Notes under the pieces: model-generated
What the model saw: the letters and a program-made list of their open reading frames with translations, nothing else
What the model was told of the DNA's origin: nothing
Database searches by the model: none
Part shown: one piece after another, positions 1 to 7,877 of the stretch
Layout: each line of letters begins with the position of its first letter
Numbering within the stretch: position 1 is the stretch's first letter
Program-made: the position numbers and the translations under genes
Assembly: GCA_900546355.1 (NCBI GenBank)
Contig: URCM01000053.1
Location: forward strand, 1 to 20,416
Direction of reading: 5' to 3'
Source of the DNA: an uncultured Bacteroides sp.
Lineage (GTDB): Bacteria; Bacteroidota; Bacteroidia; Bacteroidales; Bacteroidaceae
Length of the DNA: 20,416 nt

Positions 1-3
1 TTT

Positions 4-17
4 GTGTCTCTGTGTTC
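4..17. repeat. Partial copy of the CACAGAGAC-type repeat
   Basis: GTGTCTCTGTGTTC at 4-17 is identical to 7836-7849, the outer end of the large inverted repeat downstream of the HU-related gene. The rest of this copy, if any, lies left of the window. Confidence 0.6.
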
Positions 18-93
18 CATTCCATTTTTCGCAAACCAATTTTGTTCTACTATAAGAAGTTAAGAAGTGTCCACAATAATCTGCATAATTACA

Positions 94-222
94 AAAATGA
101 ATATCCGCATTTTACCCAATAACTTGTAGGGGCAGGGTCTGCCTGCCCGAAAAACATCCACGTGGGCGCATACGGGCGGGCTAACCCCGCCCCTACATTG
201 GCTAATAGCGGACATTCATTTT
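94..222. repeat. Palindromic repeat, long form with nested hairpin
   Basis: The ends are inverted: AAAATGAATATCCGC on the left and GCGGACATTCATTTT on the right, with one mismatch. The interior holds a second inverted repeat with 24-base arms at 126-149 and 173-196, about 20 of 24 positions complementary and very GC-rich. The outer arms match the shorter palindrome at 7992-8048. It lies in the noncoding DNA upstream of the pilus operon and encodes no protein. It is compatible with a non-autonomous, REP- or MITE-like repeat, but no target-site duplication was identified. Confidence 0.75.
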
Positions 223-226
223 CAAT

Positions 227-259
227 AATTACAATTACAATTACAATCCTTACAATTAC
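227..259. repeat. Short AATTAC tandem repeat
   Basis: Three direct AATTAC units (227-244), then AATCCTTAC, then a fourth AATTAC (254-259). The repeat is AT-rich, noncoding and upstream of the pilus operon promoter region. Copy-number slippage is conceivable, but nothing in the sequence proves a role. Apart from this repeat and the palindrome to its left, the first 340 bases show no gene. Confidence 0.6.
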
Positions 260-318
260 GTTTACCGGAAAGTCCAGCGTAATCCCATGCGTGTTAAACT
301 TTTTTAATACATATATTC

Positions 319-349
319 TTTCCTTTTTAGAAAAATATTTTCATATTTG
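319..349 (+). promoter_or_regulatory. Candidate promoter of the pilus operon
   Basis: CATATTTG at 342-349 differs at one position from the Bacteroides -7 consensus TAnnTTTG. The -33 region (around 319-322, TTTC) is a poor match. If it is used, transcription starts near 355, upstream of the ATG at 407 and downstream of the earlier in-frame ATG at 347, which favours 407 as the start. The assignment rests on one imperfect box. Confidence 0.4.
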
Positions 350-406
350 CAAAGCAATAAGATTTATTTAAGAAAAGATACTAAAAAAAGACAAAAAGAA
401 ACGACC

Positions 407-1681
407 ATGTGGAGGAGAAATTGTTGCATCATGCTGCTTTTCATGTCTGTGCTTCCTGCATTCCAGCACGTCGGGGCGCAGGAGGTGCAGGACTCGGTAC
501 GGATTTATTTCCGGCAGGGACGCTCGGAGCTGGACATGTCTGTCCGCAATAACCGGGCTGCGTTAGGGCGCATAGCCGACAGCCTGAGCACCAGCTATGC
601 CGATTCGGTCTACATCTTGCGGAAGATTCTGGTGGAAGGCGGCGCATCGCCCGAAGGCAGCATCCCGCTGAACCGGAAACTATCGGAGAAACGTGCGGAA
701 ACTTTGTTCGGGTACTTGGCGCAATATGGCGAATTGCCCGACTCGCTGACTACTTTCCGCTTTATAGGAAGAGACTGGACGGGACTGCTCCGGCTGGCAG
801 AAGCAGACGAAGACCTGCCTTACAGGGAGCAGACGCTGGATTTTCTGCGCCAGGTAGCCGAAAAAACACAATCGGGAGAACGGGCTGAAGACAATTACGT
901 AGGTAAGCTCGCCCGCCTGGCGGGCGGCAAGCCATACCGCTACATGTATCGCCAGATTTTCCCCGAGCTACGCGCCTCGCGCCTCCACCTGTGGTACCGG
1001 AAAGTGTGGAATCCGCTGAAGACGCCTGTTCCTGCACCGTTCATCACACCCCTGCCCCTTGCCATGCCCGAACGGGCAGAAGTCCCCTATACCCCCGTGC
1101 CGCCTCAAAAACCGTTCTACATGGCTGTTAAGACCAATTTATTATACGATGCCGCGCTTGTCCCCAACATAGGTGTGGAATTTTACTTGAAAGACGGCTG
1201 GAGCATCGGCGCCGGATGGATGTACGGCTGGTGGAAGAAAGACCGCATCCACTGGTATTGGCGTGCCTACGGAGGCGATGTCACGGTGCGGAAATGGCTG
1301 GGCAAGAAAGCCGAAGAAAAACCGCTTACGGGGCACCACATCGGAGTATACGGACAGGTGCTGACCTACGACTTCGAGACCGGCGGGCGCGGCTACATGG
1401 GCGGTGAGCCGGGAGGAAGCCTGTTCGACCGTGCCAACTTCGTGGGAGGCATCGAATACGGCTACGCGCTGCCCGTGGCACGGAGGCTGAACCTCGACTT
1501 TTCGATAGGCATCGGCTATATGGGTGGAAAATATCATGAATATGTACCGATGGACGATTGTTACGTATGGCAGGCCACCAAGCAACGCCACTATTTCGGC
1601 CCCACCCGGCTGGAAGTTTCGCTGGTATGGCTGCTCGGACAAGGCAACGTCAACAAGATAACGAAAGGAGGCAGAAGATGA
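407..1681 (+). CDS. DUF3575 outer-membrane protein of the pilus operon
   Basis: Encodes 424 residues. The ATG at 407 begins a good signal peptide (MWRRNCC, hydrophobic core, VGAQ at 22-25). The in-frame ATG at 347 would add 20 charged residues before it and overlaps the presumed promoter. Residues about 28-205 look like an OmpA-type alpha/beta region (VRIYFRQGRSELD, then VEGGASPEGS). A Pro-rich linker (about 207-236) follows, then a C-terminal part rich in alternating aromatic and glycine residues, starting FYMAVKTNLLYDAALVPN, which is the DUF3575 signature and probably an outer-membrane beta-barrel. DUF3575 genes commonly head fimbrillin operons in Bacteroidales. The stop codon overlaps the next ATG (ATGA), indicating translational coupling. 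A structural or anchoring role in pilus biogenesis is inferred; the biochemical function is not known. Confidence 0.85.
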   Translation: MWRRNCCIMLLFMSVLPAFQHVGAQEVQDSVRIYFRQGRSELDMSVRNNRAALGRIADSLSTSYADSVYILRKILVEGGASPEGSIPLNRKLSEKRAETLFGYLAQYGELPDSLTTFRFIGRDWTGLLRLAEADEDLPYREQTLDFLRQVAEKTQSGERAEDNYVGKLARLAGGKPYRYMYRQIFPELRASRLHLWYRKVWNPLKTPVPAPFITPLPLAMPERAEVPYTPVPPQKPFYMAVKTNLLYDAALVPNIGVEFYLKDGWSIGAGWMYGWWKKDRIHWYWRAYGGDVTVRKWLGKKAEEKPLTGHHIGVYGQVLTYDFETGGRGYMGGEPGGSLFDRANFVGGIEYGYALPVARRLNLDFSIGIGYMGGKYHEYVPMDDCYVWQATKQRHYFGPTRLEVSLVWLLGQGNVNKITKGGRR

Positions 1682-2682
1682 AAAAGTTATTCTATCTGCT
1701 GGCGGCCCTGCTTCTGTTTGCTTCGTGCGAGCACAAGGAGCTGTGCTACCAGCACCCGCACCTGAAAACCGTCCGAGTGGAGTTCGACTGGAGAGATGCG
1801 CCCGATGCATCGCCCGCCGGCATGTGCGTCTACTTCTATCCGCTGGAAGGAGGGAACGGGCAGCGTTTCGACTTTACAGGCACGGCGGGGGGAGAAGTGC
1901 AGCTGAGGGTGGGCAGGTACGTTGCCTTATGCTACAACAACGATACGGAAATCGTGGAATTCTACAACACCGACGATTTTGCCACCCATGGTGTCTACAC
2001 ACGCGAAGGCAATCCGCTGGAACCGATATACGGCAATGCCGCCAACTATGCTCCCCGGGCGGACGGGAGCGAAGAAGAACCGGTGCGGATAAGCCCTGAC
2101 ATGATGTGGGGATGCACTGCTTCCGAAGTGGAAGTGACAGACGAAGGCCTGAGCTGCAGCTGCCTGCCATCCGGCGCGGAAGATGCAGACGGAGGGACGC
2201 AGCGCGACGAATACGTCATCACGCTTTATCCGCACGAACTGGTGTGCACGTATACGTACGAGGTGCGCAACGTCAGCAACCTGAAACACATGGTGCAAAT
2301 GTGCGGCACGATATCGGGCATGGCAGGCACACTGGCATTCGCTTCGGAAGAACTGGGGACGGAGAGCGTGACGGTGCCTTTCGAGTCGGTATCCGACGGC
2401 GTGTCGACGGTGACCGGACGCTTTTACACCTTCGGCCATCATCCGGACAACCCCGACCCGCACCGGATGGTGTTTTACGTAGTGATGGACGACGGGGCAA
2501 AGTATTGCTACAAGGATACGGAGAAGCTGGACGTGACCACACAGGTGCACGAAGCACCCGATTTCCGCCATGTGCATATCATCATTGACGGACTGGACCT
2601 GCCGCAACCCATCGAGAACGGACACGGGTTTGATGTGGACGTAGACGACTGGGAAGTAGTAGAGGAAGAAATAAAGATTTAA
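1678..2682 (+). CDS. DUF5119 lipoprotein, possible pilus anchor/assembly subunit
   Basis: Encodes 334 residues starting at the ATG that overlaps the upstream stop by four bases; an AAAGGAGG stretch just upstream is unusually Shine-Dalgarno-like for this phylum. The signal peptide MKKLFYLLAALLLFASC ends at a lipobox cysteine (C17), predicting an acylated outer-membrane lipoprotein. The mature N-terminus has EHKELCYQHPH, a pattern I associate with DUF5119. The rest looks like beta-sandwich sequence (for example RVEFDWRDAP and VRNVSNLKHMVQ). In FimA/Mfa1-type (type V) pili, lipoproteins encoded next to the stalk gene (FimB, Mfa2) anchor and limit the fibre. The position in this operon suggests a comparable role, but that is inference. 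It sits 37 bases before the first fimbrillin gene. Confidence 0.8.
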   Translation: MKKLFYLLAALLLFASCEHKELCYQHPHLKTVRVEFDWRDAPDASPAGMCVYFYPLEGGNGQRFDFTGTAGGEVQLRVGRYVALCYNNDTEIVEFYNTDDFATHGVYTREGNPLEPIYGNAANYAPRADGSEEEPVRISPDMMWGCTASEVEVTDEGLSCSCLPSGAEDADGGTQRDEYVITLYPHELVCTYTYEVRNVSNLKHMVQMCGTISGMAGTLAFASEELGTESVTVPFESVSDGVSTVTGRFYTFGHHPDNPDPHRMVFYVVMDDGAKYCYKDTEKLDVTTQVHEAPDFRHVHIIIDGLDLPQPIENGHGFDVDVDDWEVVEEEIKI

Positions 2683-2719
2683 CGAAAAGCCATGTTTAAT
2701 CAATTAAATTTTTAAAAAG

Positions 2720-3958
2720 ATGAAAAAGAGTTATTTGTTAGGAGCATTGGGGCTGTTGGCAATGGCATCGTGCTCGCAAGACGAAACCATCGGCATCAAC
2801 CACGATGGCGATGAAATCACCTTCAATGTGGTGACAAACAGCGCAACGAGGGCGGCGGACGTGTACTGCAACAAGAACCTGCCCGGCGGATTCTACGTGT
2901 CGGCCATCAGCGACGGCAAGACGTACATCGACGGAGACCATGTGACCGGCTCGAACGAAAAGTGGACCAACGAAAGCGGCACCCGCTACTGGCCGGAAAC
3001 GCCGGTAGACTTTTACGCACACGTCAACGCGGGAACTTCGTATAAATGGTCGGTAGACGGTGCAGGCAAGGCGACGGCAAAGTTTGAAAACTTCGCGGTA
3101 AACGGAACGGTAGCAGACCAGGTAGACCTGCTTTACGCCGTAAAGACCGGCCAGAAAAAAGCCGACGGGACGGTGAACCTTAACTTCCGTCATGCTTTGT
3201 CGCAAATCGTGTTCCAAGCCAAAAACACCAACGCCAACCTGTACGTGGAAATAGCCGGCGTGAGCGTAGCGAATGTGGGCGGGACGAATACGTTTACATT
3301 CCCTTCGGCAAATACCGAAACCAACATTGAAGATCATGATGGAAACGCAGACGGCGTGTACGAGGACGGCGAGTTTGGCGACATCACCGACGGACTCAAT
3401 TGGGGAACCTGGGTGGCATTGACACAGGGAGAGGAACAGTACGACGTAGACTTCATCAATAAAATACCTGTTCGGGGCAACAACACCCTTGTAGCCTTGA
3501 CTACGGCAAACGAAACAGACAAGGAATACAACAGCAACGCCATGCTGCTCTTGCCTCAAACAACGACTGCATGGGATCCCGAAGCAAATCCTCTGCCTGG
3601 AGCAGAGAAAAACACCGGGTCTTATCTCCTGGTAGACTGCGCTATCTTTAATGTGGCTGGAACGGACTATGCGGAAGGCGATGATGTCTGCCTGTGGGGC
3701 GAACTGAAAGAAGGCACATGGAATACCAAAGAGCTTGCCATCCCGGTAGCGTTCGACTGGCAGCAAGGCAAGAAATACGTCTATACGCTGGTATTCGGCG
3801 AAGGCAATGGCGGGTATGACCCCGATCCCGACCCGGATCCGGATCCGGAAGACCCGGACCCCGTACTTGTGCCTATCACGTTTGAAATCACCGTTGACGA
3901 TTTTGAACTCGTTGATGGCGGAGAAATCGAATCAGGCATTCCGGGCAAAGGCGCATAA
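2720..3958 (+). CDS. Fimbrillin-family lipoprotein, probable pilus stalk subunit
   Basis: Encodes 412 residues. The signal peptide has a lipobox cysteine at C18 (LLAMASC) followed by SQDE. An ATR-A motif at residues 42-45 (Arg44) lies where type V pilins are cut by an Arg-specific protease before polymerisation. The following region has typical Mfa-like/fimbrillin features: GTRYWPETPVDFYAHVN, then VDLLYAVKTGQ, then LNFRHALSQIVFQAKN. A Lys/Tyr-rich strand (GKKYVYTLVFGEG) leads to an Asp-Pro repeat (residues 367-381) and a final beta-strand-like segment ITFEITVDDFELVDGGE. In this family the C-terminal strands serve in donor-strand assembly. Stalk assignment rests on size and gene order. Confidence 0.85.
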   Translation: MKKSYLLGALGLLAMASCSQDETIGINHDGDEITFNVVTNSATRAADVYCNKNLPGGFYVSAISDGKTYIDGDHVTGSNEKWTNESGTRYWPETPVDFYAHVNAGTSYKWSVDGAGKATAKFENFAVNGTVADQVDLLYAVKTGQKKADGTVNLNFRHALSQIVFQAKNTNANLYVEIAGVSVANVGGTNTFTFPSANTETNIEDHDGNADGVYEDGEFGDITDGLNWGTWVALTQGEEQYDVDFINKIPVRGNNTLVALTTANETDKEYNSNAMLLLPQTTTAWDPEANPLPGAEKNTGSYLLVDCAIFNVAGTDYAEGDDVCLWGELKEGTWNTKELAIPVAFDWQQGKKYVYTLVFGEGNGGYDPDPDPDPDPEDPDPVLVPITFEITVDDFELVDGGEIESGIPGKGA

Positions 3959-3986
3959 TCCATTCAGGAACTGAACAAATTTTATA

Positions 3987-4018
3987 GACTGGGTGGGGTT
4001 GAATGTCCCTGCCCAGTC
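3987..4018 (+). promoter_or_regulatory. Strong hairpin between the two fimbrillin genes
   Basis: GACTGGG (3987-3993) pairs with CCCAGTC (4012-4018). The stem extends inward through TGGGG/CCCTG (two G-U pairs) to 12 bp, with loop TTGAATGT. No U-tract follows, so it is not a classical terminator. It lies 28 bases after the stalk-type gene and about 90 before the next start. It could stabilise the upstream mRNA end or reduce readthrough, giving more stalk than tip protein; this role is inferred. Confidence 0.6.
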
Positions 4019-4108
4019 ACTGGACAAATATACAAATGAAGAAAAGCCGTGGTTATCCCGTGTCAACCGGAATTATCAACGGGCTATAGATTTTTACGGA
4101 GGAACAGA

Positions 4109-6856
4109 ATGATGAATACAAAAGACCTGTTACAGAAAACGGGGATGCTGGCGGTTCTGGCACTTGCACTGGCATCCTGCTCGGAAGACGAACTTATCAA
4201 CCGCAAGGGAGCGGCGAGCAATGCCATCAGCTTCGGCATCGCCAGCCCGACCCACAGCGCAGACAGCCTGCCGAGCCGTAGCCCGCAAGCGGAAGAACCG
4301 CCCTTGCTCTTGCTGGGCGAAGGGAAACGGGATACGCTCTATCTTCACGCTTCGATAACGGACAACATTGCCACTCCTCCGGACCAAGAGCCCGCGACAC
4401 GGGGCATACCGGTGGATGAAACCAATTTCAAGGAGGTATACAGGAGTTTCGGCATAACGGCTTATGCAGAAGGCGGCGCATTGTTTATGGACGAAGAAAT
4501 AAGCCAAGAATCGGGAGGTATATGGTCGCCCGACGAAACCCGCTACTGGCCCGCCGATAAAGACCTTACCCTCGATTTCTATGCACAGGCTCCGTACGGC
4601 AATGCCCACGTGACGGATGTATCGGCAGGGGAGGGAAAAATCAGTTTTTCTTATACCGTACCCGACGGAACAGGCAACACCGACGCCGACGCCGAAGCCC
4701 AGCCCGACATCCTGTTCGCCTATGCGGCATGCAGCAAAGCGGAATCGAAAGGCGGTACCGTATCGCTTGAGTTCGGGCACGCCCTTGCCGGCGTGAAGTT
4801 TGTAGCCAGCAACGTGACCGGAAGCACGATAAAAACCATTACCCTGAAAGGCTTGCAGGGCGAAGGCACATGTACATACGATGCCGGGACAGGGACGTTC
4901 GACTGGCAAACCAGCGGGGATGAGCGCGTTTTTTCCCAAACCTTCGACGTTGAGCTTTCGGGACAGCAGGCGGGCAAGCAGCCCATTACCGACCAACGTC
5001 CCGAAACCACCTTTATGATGATTCCGCAAACGCTGGAGGGCGTAACGGTGGAAGTCACGCTCGTAGAAACGGCAAGTAGAGAACCGTTTACGCTGACCGG
5101 TTCGTTGGCAAAGACCGTGGCATGGGAAGCCGGCAAGATTTACACCTATGCGATTTCTACCGAATCCATCAACTGGGAATACGTGTTCGAAGTGACTCCC
5201 TCCATCACGCTTCCCCTCGGCGAAACGCAGGCACAGTACACCGTGACGAGCTACCGCCAGCGCAAGGGAGACCCCAGCATCAGGCAAGCCGTGGCATGGA
5301 ATGCGGAGTATCCAAGCTTTTCGGAAACCGACCCAGAGAAGGGGGAGGTAGAAACGACATTGAAAGATATACTTTTGGACTTCACTTATCAGGATGAGAA
5401 TCCTTCGGAAACCAAATCGTACCCCATTGAAGTGACGACTACCACCCTGAGAACCACCTGGGACGGAGACCTGACATTGAAAGGGAATACTCAGCGGGGA
5501 AGCGCGGACAGTCCTTACGACCTTTCCACCCACGATGAGAACGGAGTCACCATTGACCAGACCACGGCGAATTGTTATGTAGTAAGCGCGGCAGGGACGT
5601 ACCAGCTGCCTTTGGTATATGGAAATGCCATAAAAAACGGAAGTGAGAACAGTGCCGCTTACCAGGGCGGGAAGTTTAAAGATTACCTGAACCGCACGAT
5701 AAGCAGCTCCCGCATCACCGATGCCGACAACGCCGTACTGGTATGGAGCGACGGGTTCTTCATGTTCAAAGACATCCACCTGGACGCGGGTAAGCAAAAC
5801 CTGGTGTTCACCATCGACTCCAACTATATGCAACAGGCCAACGCCGTACTGGCGGTACGCGACGCCAGCAACCGAATTATGTGGAGCTGGCACATCTGGG
5901 TGACGGAACGCCCCGTTTATACGGTGAGGCACACGTTGCAGGATTTATTCGTCAGCTCTAATACGTACGAGCTGATGCAATGCAACCTGGGCTGGGTAGA
6001 CGGAAAAAAGGTTTATTACAACCAGCGTGACCTGACCTTCCCTTTCACCCAAGTCGGTTCGGGCAAGACCGCCGAGCTGATAGTAAGGCAGGAAGGCGAA
6101 ACATTCGACTATAAAGATGTAGGCTCCACCTACTACCAATGGGGGCGTAAAGACCCGCTGGTGGCTTTAAAGAATTGGGATTCGTACCGATATGAAGACT
6201 ACCGGTTGCACGAAACAGGCGATCCGGATTACGTGTACCGGTATGAGACAGGGCCTACGACCATCGGAGACGCCATACAGCATCCCAACGTGTTTTATAC
6301 CCGCGGGACAACCGGCGGTGCCGACTGGAACGGCGACCATACCCCTACGCTGTGGAACGCCGATGCCGATGGCGGTACGTTAGAGTCTACCACTTCCGTA
6401 AAAACCATATACGACCCTTCGCCCAGAGGCTTTAAAGTGCCTATGCCGCGTGCCTTTGCCATTTTTGTAAACGGCAATACAGGAGACGGGAATAACGGTA
6501 CGACAGGTGTGCTTAACGGGTATGTGTTTGGAGATAACGTACACAATAAATACCGGGTTTACCCTCAAGCCAACAAGCAAGGATACGAAATCCCCTTGAC
6601 CGCTACCGGACAACGCGCGGACATCTCAGGATTGCCAGTTTACGAGGAATACGGTACTAAAAAAGCTGAGATAGGAGGATTATGGTCACTGTATGGCGTG
6701 TATTACTGGACGTGCGTGCCCATTAAAACCCAAAACACATCCGCCTATACGCTTGTCATACGTAAAGACCATCCTTCGGGGCTGGAAGTTTATTCATACG
6801 GATTTGTGGGCACGAAGACCATGGCACGCCCCGTACGCCCTATCGCCGACCGATAA
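4109..6856 (+). CDS. Large fimbrillin-family lipoprotein, probable tip or accessory adhesin
   Basis: Encodes 915 residues from ATG 4109 (an ATG-ATG pair, preceded by ACGGAGGAAC); the frame is open to 4049 but the extra residues precede the signal peptide. Lipobox cysteine C24 (LALASC). An ATR-G motif at residues 96-99 (Arg98) parallels the cleavage-like site of the upstream fimbrillin. Residues about 100-375 form a fimbrillin-like module (WSPDETRYWPADKDLTLDFY, LEFGHALAGVKFVASN). A beta-rich middle follows with TANCYVVSAAGTYQLPLVYG near 490-510 and MWSWHIWVTE near 590-600. The C-terminal third has YYQWGRKDP, YDPSPRGFKVP and a closing ARPVRPI, resembling the major paralogous/FISUMP-type domain often seen on pilus tips. 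It is more than twice the length of the stalk-type protein. The tip role is inferred from architecture. Confidence 0.8.
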   Translation: MMNTKDLLQKTGMLAVLALALASCSEDELINRKGAASNAISFGIASPTHSADSLPSRSPQAEEPPLLLLGEGKRDTLYLHASITDNIATPPDQEPATRGIPVDETNFKEVYRSFGITAYAEGGALFMDEEISQESGGIWSPDETRYWPADKDLTLDFYAQAPYGNAHVTDVSAGEGKISFSYTVPDGTGNTDADAEAQPDILFAYAACSKAESKGGTVSLEFGHALAGVKFVASNVTGSTIKTITLKGLQGEGTCTYDAGTGTFDWQTSGDERVFSQTFDVELSGQQAGKQPITDQRPETTFMMIPQTLEGVTVEVTLVETASREPFTLTGSLAKTVAWEAGKIYTYAISTESINWEYVFEVTPSITLPLGETQAQYTVTSYRQRKGDPSIRQAVAWNAEYPSFSETDPEKGEVETTLKDILLDFTYQDENPSETKSYPIEVTTTTLRTTWDGDLTLKGNTQRGSADSPYDLSTHDENGVTIDQTTANCYVVSAAGTYQLPLVYGNAIKNGSENSAAYQGGKFKDYLNRTISSSRITDADNAVLVWSDGFFMFKDIHLDAGKQNLVFTIDSNYMQQANAVLAVRDASNRIMWSWHIWVTERPVYTVRHTLQDLFVSSNTYELMQCNLGWVDGKKVYYNQRDLTFPFTQVGSGKTAELIVRQEGETFDYKDVGSTYYQWGRKDPLVALKNWDSYRYEDYRLHETGDPDYVYRYETGPTTIGDAIQHPNVFYTRGTTGGADWNGDHTPTLWNADADGGTLESTTSVKTIYDPSPRGFKVPMPRAFAIFVNGNTGDGNNGTTGVLNGYVFGDNVHNKYRVYPQANKQGYEIPLTATGQRADISGLPVYEEYGTKKAEIGGLWSLYGVYYWTCVPIKTQNTSAYTLVIRKDHPSGLEVYSYGFVGTKTMARPVRPIADR

Positions 6857-6883
6857 CGAAGACAGCACATTATATCTCTATCA

Positions 6884-6968
6884 AAACCGCGGGGAAGCGT
6901 CCCTGCACACATTTTACTTAAATTAGTAATCTCGGAACCGGTCCGCAGGGATGCGTGCCGGTTTTTTT
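6884..6968 (+). terminator. Terminator of the pilus operon, with two alternative foldings
   Basis: AACCGG (6936-6941) pairs with CCGGTT (6958-6963), extended by an inner CGC/GCG, and is followed by a seven-T run (6962-6968). This is a regular intrinsic terminator. GCGTCCCTGC at 6897-6906 can instead pair over 10 bp with GCAGGGATGC at 6945-6954, and AAAACCG (6883-6889) with CGGTTTT, giving a longer competing stem. It lies within 115 bases of the adhesin stop codon. Confidence 0.8.
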
Positions 6969-7074
6969 GCATCGTACAAGTCTGTTAGTTGCTGATATAT
7001 AAAAGGTTACGCGTAAATATGCAAAATAATCCCATTTTCGTTAACAGATTTTTACATTCACTCGTTCAGAATCC

Positions 7075-7105
7075 ATTGTCACGTGAAAAAGAAGCGGTAC
7101 CTTTG
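7075..7105 (+). promoter_or_regulatory. Promoter of the HU-related gene
   Basis: TACCTTTG (7098-7105) matches the -7 consensus TAnnTTTG exactly. ATTG (7075-7078) sits 19 bases upstream in the -33 position. The start codon follows 27 bases after the -7 box, giving a short leader. Confidence 0.7.
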
Positions 7106-7131
7106 CAATGTAACACAAAAACTAAACTACT

Positions 7132-7626
7132 ATGATTGACTATTCGGTTTACTTGATGGCGAACCCGATGGATGCGGAAGCGCCGGAGAAAGCCTACGGA
7201 AAGGCCCAGATGAAAGAGTCGATGACCTTCGACAAGTTTGTGAAACACATTGCCGACCACAACGGAGTGTTCTCGCGCGGCACGGTGCAGGGCGTGGTGC
7301 TCGACATGTGCGAGTGCCTGGTGGAGATGCTGCTCAACGGCAACAAGGTGCAGCTGGGCGCGCTGGGCGACTTCTGGATTTCGCTCTCGTCGAAGGGCGC
7401 GGATTCGCTGGCGGAATTCACGACGGCGAACATCACGGGCATCAACGTGATTTTCACTCCCGGTTCGGACTTTGCCGACCTGATGAGCCGGGCGCAGTTC
7501 AACCCCGTAGCGAGCCGCGTGGCGCAGGCGGCTACGCTGAAGGCCGAGAAGGCGGGCGAGGCTACCGTCAATTTGGAAGCGGCGAAACGCAAGCCGTCCG
7601 CATCGGATGCCGGAACGGGCGTGTGA
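7132..7626 (+). CDS. HU-related (histone-like) DNA-binding protein
   Basis: Encodes 164 residues, longer than canonical HU (about 90) and typical of the HU-related family abundant in Bacteroidetes. Residues about 8-30 form a short lead-in. The HU fold follows: TFDKFVKHIADHNGVFSRGTV, helix VVLDMCECLVEMLLNGNKV, then the turn-strand LGALGDFWISLSSKGADS and INVIFTPGSDF. The C-terminal 40 residues are rich in Ala, Lys and Glu and probably flexible. It is expected to bind DNA non-specifically as a dimer in the nucleoid; its target and special role are unknown. It has its own promoter. Downstream come a large inverted repeat and the smalltalk peptide gene, a common companion of this family. Confidence 0.88.
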   Translation: MIDYSVYLMANPMDAEAPEKAYGKAQMKESMTFDKFVKHIADHNGVFSRGTVQGVVLDMCECLVEMLLNGNKVQLGALGDFWISLSSKGADSLAEFTTANITGINVIFTPGSDFADLMSRAQFNPVASRVAQAATLKAEKAGEATVNLEAAKRKPSASDAGTGV

Positions 7627-7639
7627 TTTTCTTTTTATT

Positions 7640-7849
7640 GAACACAGAGGCACAGAGACACGGAGAGTTTTTTCTATTCTGAACGCAGAGGCGCAAAGGC
7701 GCAGAGGAATAATTAGAGAAGGCAAAAGACACGGAGCCAACACCGCCTCGCTTTCGCGTCCTTTGCTCTCTCAAAAAAATAAACTCTGCGCTTCTGCGTC
7801 TCTGCGTTCGATAAAAATAAAAACTCTGTGCCTCCGTGTCTCTGTGTTC
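7640..7849. repeat. Large inverted repeat of CACAGAGAC-type units
   Basis: Two left units (7640-7667 and 7681-7706) are mirrored by two right units (7784-7809 and 7824-7849). Both outer units begin or end with GAACACAGAG or its complement; both inner units carry GAACGCAGAG. The A/T spacers between units also correspond. The loop side (7707-7783) contains further partial complementarity, such as GGCAAAAGAC against GTCCTTTGC. RNA from here could fold into one long imperfect hairpin. No protein is supported in it. It fills the gap between the HU-related gene and the 31-residue gene. Confidence 0.85.
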
Positions 7850-7877
7850 GATAAAAAAACTATTAACTATTAATTAC

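Noticed and set aside
347..406. Upstream in-frame start for the DUF3575 protein
   Set aside because: The extra residues precede the signal peptide and the start codon overlaps the likely -7 box.
223..406. Invertible (phase-variable) promoter before the pilus operon
   Set aside because: Pilus genes in this group are often switched this way, but no pair of flanking inverted repeats around the promoter and no recombinase gene was found.
1142..1810. 222-codon minus-strand frame over the DUF3575/DUF5119 junction
   Set aside because: It spans two sense genes that are clearly coding and its product resembles no protein family.
1927..3766. Long minus-strand frames across the DUF5119 and stalk-type fimbrillin genes (1927-2703 and 2738-3766)
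   Set aside because: Same in-register antisense effect; the sense frames have lipoprotein signals and family motifs.
4049..4108. Upstream in-frame start for the large fimbrillin
   Set aside because: It would bury the lipoprotein signal behind 20 unrelated residues; ATG 4109 has a better ribosome-binding context.
4130..5932. 600-codon open frame on the minus strand across the large fimbrillin gene
   Set aside because: Its codons are in register with the sense codons, so it stays open simply because the gene avoids TTA, CTA and TCA. The translation has no signal, domain or promoter.
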